A stretch of DNA of 64,000 bases from assembly GCA_903883965.1 (NCBI GenBank), contig CAISCU010000054.1, positions 62,001-126,000 on the forward strand, read 5' to 3'. Made by a program: the position numbers and the translations under genes. Of this stretch, positions 46,152 to 55,383 are shown piece after piece; position 1 is the stretch's first letter; every line of letters starts with the position of its first letter. The DNA comes from an uncultured Bacteroidota bacterium. GTDB lineage: Bacteria; Bacteroidota; Bacteroidia; UKL13-3. The notes under the pieces were generated by a model. That model saw nothing but the letters and a program-made list of their open reading frames with translations. It was not told where the DNA came from and made no database searches.

Positions 46152-46555
46152 GTGCCAGTACACAAATTAGAGTGAGGTATGCAGAAACAGACCAAATGGG
46201 TTATGTTTATTATGGCAACTATGCGCAATATTTTGAAGTAGCCCGAGTAGAACTTCTAAGAAGTATGGGTATGAGCTACAAAGGATTAGAAGATTCTGGT
46301 ATCATGATGCCAGTAATCAGTATGTCATCTAAATACTTAAAACCTGCCAAATACGATGATTTGTTAACCATTCAAACAAGTATCAAAACAAAACCACAAA
46401 TTAGGTGTAAATTCGAGTACGAAATTTTCAATGAAATTGGCGAAATGTTGCACCAAGGAGAAACGACATTGGTATTTGTAGATATCAAAACTAACAGGCC
46501 TGTGAGCTACCCTGCACAAATTGCTGCCAAATTTGACCCTTATTTTCAATCTTAA
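46145..46555 (+). CDS. Hotdog-fold acyl-CoA thioesterase (YbgC-like)
   Basis: A 136-residue 4-hydroxybenzoyl-CoA thioesterase-like enzyme. RVRYAETDQMGYVYYGNYAQYFEVARVELLR (~9-39) holds the catalytic Asp and the YGNY segment; SSKYLKPAKYDDLLTIQT and TTLVFVD complete the hotdog sheet. Substrate acyl-CoA is not predictable. Translationally coupled to lhgO by a 7-bp overlap; YihY follows after 3 bp, so the three genes form an operon. Confidence 0.9.
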   Translation: MVSASTQIRVRYAETDQMGYVYYGNYAQYFEVARVELLRSMGMSYKGLEDSGIMMPVISMSSKYLKPAKYDDLLTIQTSIKTKPQIRCKFEYEIFNEIGEMLHQGETTLVFVDIKTNRPVSYPAQIAAKFDPYFQS

Positions 46556-46558
46556 AAT

Positions 46559-47575
46559 TTGAAACAACCTGCTAACATATTTCACAAGCCATTGAAATGG
46601 TTTTACAAAACCTTTTCAGAGATGTCTATGCCTGGTATACAAGGTGTAAGCATATTTGCAATATTTGAATTTTTTGTTCGTAAAATTAGTAACAGCGATC
46701 TCAATACACGAGCATCGGCCTTGTCATTTACTTTTTTCTTGGCTTTGTTTCCAACCACCATTTTTTTCTTTACCTTAATTGCTTATCTACCACTAAACTA
46801 TTCTCACGACGATATCTTATTTTTTGTTCAAGAGGCCATTCCAGTAAATGTGTATGAAACCATAAAAGAAACCTTAGAAGACATTCTTAAAAACCAAAGG
46901 GGAGGATTGCTTTCTATTGGATTTTTATCTGCCATCTATTTCTCAACCAATGGATTTCATAGTTTAATGGTTCAGCTAAACAAGTACAGCCATTCTAAAG
47001 AAACCCGAAGTTTCTGGAGGCAAAGAATGGTTGCGATTGTTTTGGCAATTATTATTACCTTACTCATTATTATTTCTGTTTTAACCTTAACTGGTGGAAC
47101 TATTTTAATCAGTTACCTCGAAAAAGTGAAATATTTTCCGTCAAAAGTGGTTCCTTTTCTATTGTCAGGGTTTAACTTGTTAATTGTTTGGCTAATTGTG
47201 GTTGGCATTGTGGGTTCAATCTATTTTTTTGCACCAGCAAAACAACGCAAATGGCGTTTTTTCTCAGCAGGAGCAGTTTTTGCTAGTATTGTTATTTTAC
47301 TAACAACTTATGGGTTTTCTCAGTATGTAAACCATTTCAATTCATACAATAAAGTATATGGTTCTATTGGTGTTTTAATCGTCATTATGATGCTCATTTA
47401 CATCAATACCTTTATTTTGTTGTTGGGGTACGAGTTTAACATTGCCTTGTTATTGGCAAAAGAACAAGAGGATAAGAACAAAGCCAGAAAAAACAAGGAA
47501 AACAAAATCATTTACCTCGAAACTGAATCGCAAAAAAAAGGGTTATCAAGTGAGCACTTGCCTCGTACCAACTAA
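46559..47575 (+). CDS. YihY/BrkB family membrane protein
   Basis: A 338-residue inner-membrane protein with about six helices. Family motifs: LNTRASALSFTFFLALFPTTIFFFTLIAYLP (~47-77), FLSAIYFSTNGFHSLMVQLN (~121-140), FSAGAVFASIVILLTTYGFSQYV, and INTFILLLGYEFNI (~282-295). A Lys-rich cytoplasmic tail follows. The old name ribonuclease BN is wrong for this family; transport or envelope functions are suspected. Start TTG at 46559, just after an in-frame TAA at 46553; the alternative ATG at 46622 would cut the N-terminal segment that homologues have. Confidence 0.85.
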   Translation: MKQPANIFHKPLKWFYKTFSEMSMPGIQGVSIFAIFEFFVRKISNSDLNTRASALSFTFFLALFPTTIFFFTLIAYLPLNYSHDDILFFVQEAIPVNVYETIKETLEDILKNQRGGLLSIGFLSAIYFSTNGFHSLMVQLNKYSHSKETRSFWRQRMVAIVLAIIITLLIIISVLTLTGGTILISYLEKVKYFPSKVVPFLLSGFNLLIVWLIVVGIVGSIYFFAPAKQRKWRFFSAGAVFASIVILLTTYGFSQYVNHFNSYNKVYGSIGVLIVIMMLIYINTFILLLGYEFNIALLLAKEQEDKNKARKNKENKIIYLETESQKKGLSSEHLPRTN

Positions 47576-47781
47576 TTGGTTTTAGTTCAATGTTTTGCCA
47601 ATTTAGAACCTTTGAAATCAAGAAAATTAGTGAGACAACTGCTCAATCAGTCATAAAAACTATACAATAACCAATACAATTTGCAGTTAAAAGGTGTACA
47701 TTTTAAGCTAATTAATCTAGAAATTGTGGATTACAGCAACAAATTAAAACTTAGTTTCGCTGTTTGAGATAGCGTAGGCAG

Positions 47782-50454
47782 ATGGAAGAAATAAACGAAG
47801 AAAACAAGGAAAGCAGACAAGAATACCATGTAACCGCAGTTAACGGACTGTATGAAAATTGGTTTTTAGATTATGCCTCATATGTGATTTTAGAAAGGGC
47901 AGTTCCTGCTATTGATGATGGACTTAAACCTGTTCAGCGTAGAATTTTACATGCTATGCGAGACATGGATGATGGTCGTTTTAACAAGGTAGCTAATGTA
48001 ATTGGGCAAACAATGCAATACCATCCACATGGTGATGCAGCCATTGGTGATGCAATGGTAAATTTGGGACAAAAGGATTTACTCATAGAAACCCAAGGAA
48101 ACTGGGGAGATGTGCGCACAGGTGACTCAGCGGCTGCTCCCAGATATATAGAAGCAAGACTTTCCAAATTTGCATTGGAGGTAGCATTTAACAAACAAAC
48201 CACTGTTTGGCAAAACTCTTACGATGGTAGAAAGAAAGAGCCTGTTTCTTTACCCATGAAATTTCCATTATTGTTGGCGCAAGGAGTGGAAGGGATTGCT
48301 GTTGGTTTAGCAACCAAAGTTTTGCCCCACAATTTTATTGAATTGTTGCAAGCCAGTATCGACCATCTAAAAGGAAAAAAGTTTGAATTGTATCCTGATT
48401 TTGCCACTTGTGGATTAATAGATGTTTCCAATTACAACCAAGGAAAAAAAGGAGGCAAAGTAAGAGTTAGAGCCCGAATAGAAGAATCTGATAAGAAAAC
48501 ATTACTCATCAAAGATGTACCTTACGGGGTAACTACCAATCAATTGATAGACTCTATTATTAAAGCCAATGATTCGGGTAAAATCAAAATTAAAAAAGTA
48601 ATAGACAATACGGCCAAAGACGTTGAGGTTGAAATACAATTGGCTCCAGGTGTATCACCAGATAAAACCATTGATGCGTTGTATGCCTTTACTGATTGTG
48701 AGGTAAGTATATCGCCAAATGCATGTGTAATTGTTGACAATAAGCCCATATTTATAGGTGTTGAAGAATTATTAAAGCTTTCTACTGAGCGCACCAAAGA
48801 GTTACTCAAACAAGAACTTGAAATTAAAATGAATGAATTGGAGGCTTCTTGGCATGCCAGTTCATTAGAAAAAATATTCATTGAAAAGCGTATTTACCGC
48901 GATATTGAAGAATGTGAAACATTTGAAGATGTAATAGATACCATTTGGAGGGGCATGAACAAGTTTCGCAAATTGTTTAGACGAGACTTAACAGAAGATG
49001 ACATTCTAAAACTCACTGAAATTAAGATCAAGCGTATATCAAAATACGATGCTTTCAAAGCCGATGAATACATTAAAGGGCTTGAAAACCAATTGGAACA
49101 AGTAAAGAATGACTTAGAAAATTTAAAACAATATGCCATTCGTTATTTTGAAAACCTTCTTAAAAAATACAGCAAAGGCAAAGAACGCAAAACTGAAATC
49201 AAAACTTTCGATACTATTGATTCAAAAACAGTAGCCATTGCCAACCAAAAATTGTATGTAAATAGAGCTGAAGGCTTTGTGGGCTATGGATTAAAAAAGG
49301 ATGAATTTGTTGTTGATTGCTCAGATATAGACGACATTATTGTATTCAGAAGAGATGGTAAAATGTTGGTGAGTAAGGTGCAAGAAAAGGCATTTATGGG
49401 CAAAGACATCATTCATGTAGATGTTTTTAGAAAAAATGATGAACGCAGAACCTATAACCTAATTTACCTTGATGGTAAAACAAAAACCAGCTATGCAAAA
49501 CGTTTTCCAGTGACCGGAATTACACGTGACAAAGAATACGATTTAACCCAAGGTACAGCCAATTCTAGAATATTGTATTTTTCAGCAAACCCTTCAGGAG
49601 AAGCTGAAATTGTGGCTGTTACTTTAAGTCCATTGAGCCATGCCAGAAAACTTTCATTTGATTTTGACTTTAGCACGTTGGCTATAAAAGGCAGAGGAGT
49701 GCAAGGAAATATTTTGAGCAAGTATTTGGTAAAAACAATCAAATTGAAACAAAAGGGAATCTCTACTTTAGGAGGTATTGATATTTGGTTCGATTGGGCT
49801 ATTGGTAGACTCAATGTCAATGAACATGGCAGTTATTTAGGGAATTTTTCAGGTGAAGATTTAATTCTGTCAATTTTCAAAGATGGTAATTATGAATTGA
49901 CCAATTTTGATTTATCGAACCATTTCGATTATGAACAATTGCTTTTGATAGTGAAATTTAGAGCAGATAGGGCACTGAGTTGCATTTATTTTGATGGCAA
50001 AGCTAAACAAAATTACCTCAAACGCTTTTTAATAGAAACCCAAACGCTCAATAAAAAATTCTTATTTATCAGTGAAGAAAAGGGTTCTAATGTTGTATTT
50101 GTAAGCGACCACAAAGAACCCAAAATTAAAGTGATAACAGGCAAAGGTAAAGCTGCTCAAGAGGAAGAATTGGTATTATCAGAACAAATTGAAGTAAAAG
50201 GATGGAAGTCTATAGGCAATAAATTTACAACTAAAGATTTGGTTAAAATTGAGTTGATCAGTTCTGAAGAAATTGAAGAAATTATGCCAATTGCCGACGA
50301 AAACGAGCCTAATTTAACGGAAGATTTATTCAAAGAAGAAGAAGAAAAAATCAAGAAACTGCTTGCCGATGACGAAGATGTGTTCGACAAAAAAAACAAT
50401 TCAACTAAAAAACCAAAACCAGAAAATCCGACCGATCAACCTAAATTGTTCTAA
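47782..50454 (+). CDS. parC: DNA topoisomerase IV subunit A
   Basis: An 890-residue type IIA topoisomerase subunit that, with ParE, decatenates daughter chromosomes. N-terminal winged-helix/tower domain: LKPVQRRILHAM, GQTMQYHPHGDAAIGDAMV, and catalytic Tyr122 in AAAPRYIEARLSK. Coiled-coil region ~415-470; the C-terminal part (~490-800) is a degenerate beta-pinwheel with WF-DWAIGRLN-like blades and no GyrA-box, which favours ParC over GyrA. The acidic/basic tail (TEDLFKEEEEKIKK...) is unstructured. The 206-bp gap upstream has only a weak -7 match (TAGTTTCG at 47752) and no other visible element. Confidence 0.93.
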   Translation: MEEINEENKESRQEYHVTAVNGLYENWFLDYASYVILERAVPAIDDGLKPVQRRILHAMRDMDDGRFNKVANVIGQTMQYHPHGDAAIGDAMVNLGQKDLLIETQGNWGDVRTGDSAAAPRYIEARLSKFALEVAFNKQTTVWQNSYDGRKKEPVSLPMKFPLLLAQGVEGIAVGLATKVLPHNFIELLQASIDHLKGKKFELYPDFATCGLIDVSNYNQGKKGGKVRVRARIEESDKKTLLIKDVPYGVTTNQLIDSIIKANDSGKIKIKKVIDNTAKDVEVEIQLAPGVSPDKTIDALYAFTDCEVSISPNACVIVDNKPIFIGVEELLKLSTERTKELLKQELEIKMNELEASWHASSLEKIFIEKRIYRDIEECETFEDVIDTIWRGMNKFRKLFRRDLTEDDILKLTEIKIKRISKYDAFKADEYIKGLENQLEQVKNDLENLKQYAIRYFENLLKKYSKGKERKTEIKTFDTIDSKTVAIANQKLYVNRAEGFVGYGLKKDEFVVDCSDIDDIIVFRRDGKMLVSKVQEKAFMGKDIIHVDVFRKNDERRTYNLIYLDGKTKTSYAKRFPVTGITRDKEYDLTQGTANSRILYFSANPSGEAEIVAVTLSPLSHARKLSFDFDFSTLAIKGRGVQGNILSKYLVKTIKLKQKGISTLGGIDIWFDWAIGRLNVNEHGSYLGNFSGEDLILSIFKDGNYELTNFDLSNHFDYEQLLLIVKFRADRALSCIYFDGKAKQNYLKRFLIETQTLNKKFLFISEEKGSNVVFVSDHKEPKIKVITGKGKAAQEEELVLSEQIEVKGWKSIGNKFTTKDLVKIELISSEEIEEIMPIADENEPNLTEDLFKEEEEKIKKLLADDEDVFDKKNNSTKKPKPENPTDQPKLF

Positions 50455-51188
50455 TTAGAAGTTTTGATAAATTTTGATTGAAAACGTACTCCTTTGTCGG
50501 AATACAATTCAACGAAATAAGCACCTTCAGCAATTGATTGGAGGTTGAGTATGCATTGTTTACCTTGATTTTTTAATGGATTGCTTACAATTGTAGTTTC
50601 ACCCAAAATGTTTGTCAATTTAGCGTATTGGATTGTATGGTTTTGAGGCAAAGTGAACTCAATTTCGTGGTTAGCTGGATTTGGAAAAGCTTGCACTTTG
50701 AATGCTGTTATTTGATTGATTCCACTGGGCATAACCACTTTAAAGTCGATGGTACTTTGGTCTAATTTTTCTAATTGATTAGAAAGTCCTTTGATTTTAA
50801 AATAAGTATACACCTTCACTAAAATAGCCCAAGTTTGCACGTCTTTTTCGGTTGCAACACCATAAATTCTTGCACAACCTCTGGCACCACCAGCCCAAGT
50901 CATATTGGGTGAATTGGTTTCATATGCAAATCCAGGAGGGTAATTTTCAATAGACAATACCACAGCTGAATCTACAGTAACATTGTACATGGTTCCACCA
51001 ATATCCAAAACACTGTCTTTAGGAACCAATAATGAAATTACCTGACTGTATGGTTCTCCAACAGTAGCATCGGCCAAGCGGGTAGGAGAAACCCCAGGTA
51101 CTACCATTGTTTGGTCAGGTGTACATTGGGCATTCAGGTTCAATTGACTAAAAAATACAATTGTTAAAAAGCTTATTATATATTTCAT
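50451..51188 (-). CDS. Secreted protein with T9SS type A sorting domain
   Basis: A 245-residue exported protein. Signal peptide to ~20 (SQLNLNA|Q), a domain at ~25-160 of unknown fold containing GEPYSQVISLLVPKDS and two Cys (CTPD, GCARIYG) that could form a disulfide, then the T9SS sorting domain (~165-245: VQAFPNPANHEIEFTLP and IAEGAYFVELYSDKG). No enzymatic motif visible. Its stop overlaps the convergent parC stop by 4 bp; no terminator hairpin separates them. Confidence 0.85.
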   Translation of the reverse strand: MKYIISFLTIVFFSQLNLNAQCTPDQTMVVPGVSPTRLADATVGEPYSQVISLLVPKDSVLDIGGTMYNVTVDSAVVLSIENYPPGFAYETNSPNMTWAGGARGCARIYGVATEKDVQTWAILVKVYTYFKIKGLSNQLEKLDQSTIDFKVVMPSGINQITAFKVQAFPNPANHEIEFTLPQNHTIQYAKLTNILGETTIVSNPLKNQGKQCILNLQSIAEGAYFVELYSDKGVRFQSKFIKTSN

Positions 51189-51259
51189 TGGTGTAAATAT
51201 TGCTATTCGAATGTAACTGATTAAATTAAAATTACTGTATACATTTACAATTCTATTGT

Positions 51260-51703
51260 TTAAGATTTGGTAAATATGGCATAAACATAATAGAGCATGA
51301 GACCAAAGCCTATAGAAAAAGGAAGCAATGCAAACATTTTTAATTCTTCAAAGTAAAACTCAGATACCATCCACCAAGCATTTGCCGTAATCCAGCAAAA
51401 TACCGCCATACTTGAAATTCTTTGGAATAAATCTTTGCTACTTTTTAGAACAAAATAAAAAGCAAAAGTCAACGTAGGCACAACCATCAATAAACCCATT
51501 GTTTTGAAATTGAGCATCCAACAAGCATCTTTAATGAGCCAAAGCAATACGTGGAAATTCTCTAAATGAAACCTCGATAACAAGTTCTTATTTGTTGGAT
51601 TTACCATTGTATAACTAACTGAATCAGAGCAATAATCACATTCCTGACCATTTTCAAGTATTTGTTTTCCTTCACACAATGCACAAACATAACCGCAACT
51701 CAT
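51260..51703 (-). CDS. Zinc-ribbon membrane protein, unknown function
   Basis: A 147-residue protein. Residues 7-25 hold two CxxC pairs (CALC ... CDYC), a zinc-ribbon like the cysteine-rich motif of DnaJ; residues ~60-145 contain three to four hydrophobic helices (FKTMGLLMVVPTLTFAFYFVL; ISSMAVFCWITANAWWMV; FALLPFSIGFGLMLYYVYAI). I know no named family. It overlaps miaA by 4 bp and is last in a three-gene unit. The cytoplasmic zinc ribbon joined to a membrane domain suggests a sensor or interaction role (inference). Confidence 0.75.
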   Translation of the reverse strand: MSCGYVCALCEGKQILENGQECDYCSDSVSYTMVNPTNKNLLSRFHLENFHVLLWLIKDACWMLNFKTMGLLMVVPTLTFAFYFVLKSSKDLFQRISSMAVFCWITANAWWMVSEFYFEELKMFALLPFSIGFGLMLYYVYAIFTKS

Positions 51704-52602
51704 GTTATAACTTTTAAACAGGTTTCTAGCATCTGTTCAGTTTCAAGGCTGGCATCGAGCCAGATAATATGCAGACCTTCGCGTTCCATTTTTCTAAAAT
51801 AAGTCATTTGTCTTTTGGCAAATTTTCGAATGTCAATATACAGTAGGTTTTTCATTTCTTCAAAATCCAATTCTTGATACAAGTACCTTACAATGTATTT
51901 GTACTCTAGTCCCAATCTTTTTAACCTTTCGGGATTGACACCTGATTGAAGAAGAGACTCAACTTCTGCAAGCATTCCTTCTTGAAAACGGCTATTGAGA
52001 CGGTCTTGAATTCTTTTCCAGCGGAGCTCTGTGTTTAAATTTAAACCAAATACAATCGGCTTAAATGGCTCTATTTTTAAGGGTTTTGCCTTGTAATGAT
52101 TGTGTTCAATTCTTCGAATCAATTGATATCGGTTTAGCTCTTTCATTGCTAACTCAACCGGCTGTTGATTGGCCAATTCTTTTAATTCATTAGATGTCAA
52201 TCCTTCTAAAAAGGCTCTATGTGTTTTGTCAACAGCCGCATCAAACAAATCAAATGGTTTCAGCATTGATTCAATGTACAAGCCCGATCCTCCACATATT
52301 ACAGGCATTTTACTGCTTGATACAATTTCTTGTTTAACTACCTGATGCGCTTTGATAAAATCAACCAAGGTAAATTCTATTTCCAATGTACAACAATCAA
52401 TGAGCCGGTAAGGAATTGTTTTGTTTTCAAATTGGTATGCTGCTAAATCTTTTCCGCTTCCTATATTGAGTTCTTTGTATACTTGACGAGAATCGGCAGA
52501 AATTACCATCGAGTTAAAATGAGCAGCCAATTGAACGGCCAATTTGGTTTTTCCTGAAGCCGTTGGTCCTAAAATTAAAACAGAATCAAATAGCTGTTTC
52601 AT
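51700..52602 (-). CDS. miaA: tRNA dimethylallyltransferase
   Basis: A 300-residue enzyme adding an isopentenyl group to A37 of tRNAs reading UNN codons. P-loop GPTASGKT (12-19), ISADSRQVYKELNIGSGKD (34-52), CGGSGLYIESML (~104-115), and the tRNA-binding end KRLGLEYKYIVRYL and RQMTYFRKM. Length is normal. Overlaps the upstream phage-type protein gene by 17 bp and the zinc-ribbon gene by 4 bp. Confidence 0.96.
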   Translation of the reverse strand: MKQLFDSVLILGPTASGKTKLAVQLAAHFNSMVISADSRQVYKELNIGSGKDLAAYQFENKTIPYRLIDCCTLEIEFTLVDFIKAHQVVKQEIVSSSKMPVICGGSGLYIESMLKPFDLFDAAVDKTHRAFLEGLTSNELKELANQQPVELAMKELNRYQLIRRIEHNHYKAKPLKIEPFKPIVFGLNLNTELRWKRIQDRLNSRFQEGMLAEVESLLQSGVNPERLKRLGLEYKYIVRYLYQELDFEEMKNLLYIDIRKFAKRQMTYFRKMEREGLHIIWLDASLETEQMLETCLKVIT

Positions 52603-53311
52603 GTGTTCGCAAATCTAACGTATATTTCATACTAGCACCCAAAGTATCTCCCAAATCCGTTTTTATTGAATGGCATTTAAACCCTAATTTTTCAAATGAA
52701 AGTCCTGTTCCCCAATTCAAATCAGCATATGTCATTACATGTTGGGCTTTGGTTTCAAGTAAAAATGCTTGTAACAATTTACCCATTGCACCTATAACCG
52801 TAGTGTTGCTCAATGAGGCGTAACGCAACCATTCATGTGAGTAGTAGGGTATGTGTTCATAGGTCATTAATCGTGGTTTTGCAAAAGTAGCAAGCGCTTG
52901 TAGTTCGCTCTTTTTATTGTACAAACCCAATCTATGCTTGGCATCGCATGCTCCAAAAAAGTGATTTTTCTCTAAAAAATTACAACTTGTTTCTTTGTCA
53001 ACCCTATCTATTAAACAATCTTTGGCCAATATGCGGGTCCTAATTTTCCATAAGCTGAGCAACCTGTTTTGAACCAATTCTTGTTTTTTTTGCCAATATT
53101 GTTCGGGTATCATTATAAATCTAAAGCCCTCTGATATAGCGTTTTTACGCATTTGATTCAATCTTACATTGTTGCCAAATAATTGGTGATCTATTACAAG
53201 AATTTGAATGCGTGGTTCATCAGACAAAATGGTATAAGGTGTTGTATTCAATACCTGAATTGGAATGGCATGACCCATCAAAAATTGTATGATTTCTGTT
53301 AATACCGACAT
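52586..53311 (-). CDS. Phage-type fusion: nuclease-like N-terminus plus GNAT/Mom-like C-terminus
   Basis: About 241 residues. The N-terminal half (RIQILVIDHQLFGNN, NAISEGFRFIMIPEQYWQKKQELVQNRLLSL) follows the strand-helix pattern of restriction-type domains found in phage homing endonucleases, but the usual ExNGxxWH residues are missing. The C-terminal half (FLEKNHFFGACDAKHRLGLYNKKSELQALATFAKPR, HEWLRYASLSNTTVIGAMGKLLQAF, MTYADLNWGTGLSFEKLGFK) matches the GNAT-like domain that follows such nucleases and is related to phage Mu Mom. Starts at 53311, 53341 and 53374 are possible; the last overlaps the divergent kinase start. Overlaps miaA by 17 bp. Role unknown. Confidence 0.65.
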   Translation of the reverse strand: MSVLTEIIQFLMGHAIPIQVLNTTPYTILSDEPRIQILVIDHQLFGNNVRLNQMRKNAISEGFRFIMIPEQYWQKKQELVQNRLLSLWKIRTRILAKDCLIDRVDKETSCNFLEKNHFFGACDAKHRLGLYNKKSELQALATFAKPRLMTYEHIPYYSHEWLRYASLSNTTVIGAMGKLLQAFLLETKAQHVMTYADLNWGTGLSFEKLGFKCHSIKTDLGDTLGASMKYTLDLRTHETAI

Positions 53312-53323
53312 CTGAAACGAATA

Positions 53324-53356
53324 TTGCAAAATTAATTCCATAAAGTGGTAATTTCG
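53324..53356 (+). promoter_or_regulatory. Promoter of the histidine kinase gene, adjacent to its TTG start
   Basis: ATTG (53324-53327), 21 nt, TAATTTCG (53349-53356; C for T at the seventh base). The kinase start TTG begins at 53362, after five bases, so the mRNA is probably leaderless. Confidence 0.5.
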
Positions 53357-53361
53357 ACAAC

Positions 53362-55335
53362 TTGAAAAATTCAATCAAATACTTGTTAATTTTCTGCATT
53401 TGGCTAGTTACTGCTTTATGTAACAATTTGCACGCAGCTGCCAACAAAGAAATTGTATTGGAAACTTCTCGTATCAATTATTTATCTGGCAATTGGAAAT
53501 TGTACTGGAAAGAAACGGCAGCAAGTATAGAAACTACCAAGAATTCTCCAATAACAGTTCATGTTCCAGATTCATGGCATGATTCAAGTATTCAACAATC
53601 AGGTTTTGGAACTTACCAATTGACCCTTCAAAACCCCTATCCCAAATCAAGTATTTTAGGACTAAGAATTGGACAGATTGGTACTTCTTTTAGATTATAC
53701 ATCAACAAAATTCTACTTTGTTCTGCCGGTAATTTTGCACAATCAAAAGAAACAGAAAGACCCGATTACATTCCACAAACAGTTTATTTTGAATCGTCTG
53801 CCGACAGCATAGAAATCTTGTTGGAAGTTTCAAATTTTCAATACAGGGTAGGTGGTGTTTGGTCTGATATTGAAATAGGAACTGAATCACAAATCAAACA
53901 AAAGTCTAACCTTTTGTTAATGGGAAACACACTCATTTTGGGGGTATTTTTAACATTGGCATTGTTTTTCTTCTTCTTTTATCTATTTAACAAATCAGAT
54001 ACAACAAGCTTATACTTTGTACTCATTTGTTTGGGAGCAGCATTGAGAATATGCTCTACAGGAGAAATGTTATTTAGACAAATGGACATACCCATACCAT
54101 TTGATTTATTGGTTAAAGCTGAATTCATTTCCATGCAATGCATGGTATTTTTTGGAATAATGTACATTCATTATTTGTTTCCACGAGACAGCAAATCAGT
54201 TATTACAAAGCTATTGAGTCTGATAAATGGAATATGGTTTTTGGTTTTTGTATGCTCTCCAGTTGAAATTGGCTCTGTTTGGATGGGATATTACCTAGTA
54301 TTGGCAGGCATTCAACTATTCTATTTGGCTTATTTCTTACTGAAGGTATTTATAAAAAAAAGGCCCTATTCTGTAATTGTAACTGTAGTGTGTTTATTGG
54401 TTGTATTGTTAGGCATCAACGATATTTTGAACAGCCAACAATTACTCAATTCAGCATATTTGGTGCCATATGGAATTTTGGTTTTTACGTTTGTACAGTC
54501 ATTTATTCTCATCAATAAATTTACCAGAACAGGGCATAAAGCAGCTTTGTTATCACAAAAACTTGTGAATATTAAAATCAGGCAAGAGCAGGAGATCATC
54601 GAAAAAACAGAACAAATTCAAGTTAAAACCGTAGAACTGCTCATGCTCAACAATATCAAAGACCGCATTTTTTCTATTGTTTCCCATGATTTGCGTTCTC
54701 CTTTAAAATCATTGGCAACTTTATTAAAATTTGCTGATGACAATGAATTGAGTAGGGATGATTTGGCTAAGTATTTAAAGAATATTCGTAAAAACATAGA
54801 TAGTTTAAACCTAACCCTTGAAAACTTATTGGTATGGTCTACCAACCAACTCAATGGTGTAAAATCAAGTGTTGAACTGATTGATATTAGAAGTTTGGTT
54901 CAGGATAAAATTACATTGTACACACCTCAGGCAGCTGAAAAGGAATTGCAAATTCACAATAAAATCAATCAACGAATGTTGGTATATGTAGACAAACACC
55001 AACTCAGTTTTATTTTAAGGAACTTAATCAACAATGCCATAAAATTTACCCCAAAAAATGGAATTATTGAATTGAATGCCAACATTGTCAACGATAAATA
55101 TACTTTAATCAGTGTTGCCGATTCTGGAATTGGCATGCAAGCAGATGCCATTGGGGCTATTTTTAATCAATCGGAGATATTTAGCACCTATGGTACAGAA
55201 AATGAAAAAGGAACAGGACTTGGATTGATGCTTTGTAAGGAATACATTGAGCACAACGGTGGTCAATTGACCATTTTAAGCGAACCCGAAAAAGGAACAA
55301 CCATACAATTTACGGTCAGAAACAACGAGGTATAA
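53362..55335 (+). CDS. 7TMR-DISM sensor histidine kinase
   Basis: A 657-residue two-component sensor. Signal peptide to ~26 (CNNLHAA), an extracellular galactose-binding-like/7TMR-DISM sensing domain (~30-180), seven membrane helices (~185-395), a coiled linker (~400-435), HisKA with phospho-acceptor His442 (SIVSHDLRSPLKSL) and HATPase_c (N box LRNLINNAIKFTP, G1 VADSGIGM, G2 GTGLGLMLCKEYIEHNGG). No response regulator or receiver domain is encoded nearby, so it is an orphan kinase. Start TTG at 53362 is forced: an in-frame stop lies 21 bp upstream and the next Met is beyond the sensor domain. Confidence 0.92.
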   Translation: MKNSIKYLLIFCIWLVTALCNNLHAAANKEIVLETSRINYLSGNWKLYWKETAASIETTKNSPITVHVPDSWHDSSIQQSGFGTYQLTLQNPYPKSSILGLRIGQIGTSFRLYINKILLCSAGNFAQSKETERPDYIPQTVYFESSADSIEILLEVSNFQYRVGGVWSDIEIGTESQIKQKSNLLLMGNTLILGVFLTLALFFFFFYLFNKSDTTSLYFVLICLGAALRICSTGEMLFRQMDIPIPFDLLVKAEFISMQCMVFFGIMYIHYLFPRDSKSVITKLLSLINGIWFLVFVCSPVEIGSVWMGYYLVLAGIQLFYLAYFLLKVFIKKRPYSVIVTVVCLLVVLLGINDILNSQQLLNSAYLVPYGILVFTFVQSFILINKFTRTGHKAALLSQKLVNIKIRQEQEIIEKTEQIQVKTVELLMLNNIKDRIFSIVSHDLRSPLKSLATLLKFADDNELSRDDLAKYLKNIRKNIDSLNLTLENLLVWSTNQLNGVKSSVELIDIRSLVQDKITLYTPQAAEKELQIHNKINQRMLVYVDKHQLSFILRNLINNAIKFTPKNGIIELNANIVNDKYTLISVADSGIGMQADAIGAIFNQSEIFSTYGTENEKGTGLGLMLCKEYIEHNGGQLTILSEPEKGTTIQFTVRNNEV

Positions 55336-55383
55336 TTTGACAATGGTGTGTAGAACCAAAAATTAACGCAATATTTGCAGTGA

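Noticed and set aside
48540..48881. A 113-codon minus-strand frame inside parC
   Set aside because: Antisense shadow of a highly conserved coding region; Ser-rich translation, no promoter.
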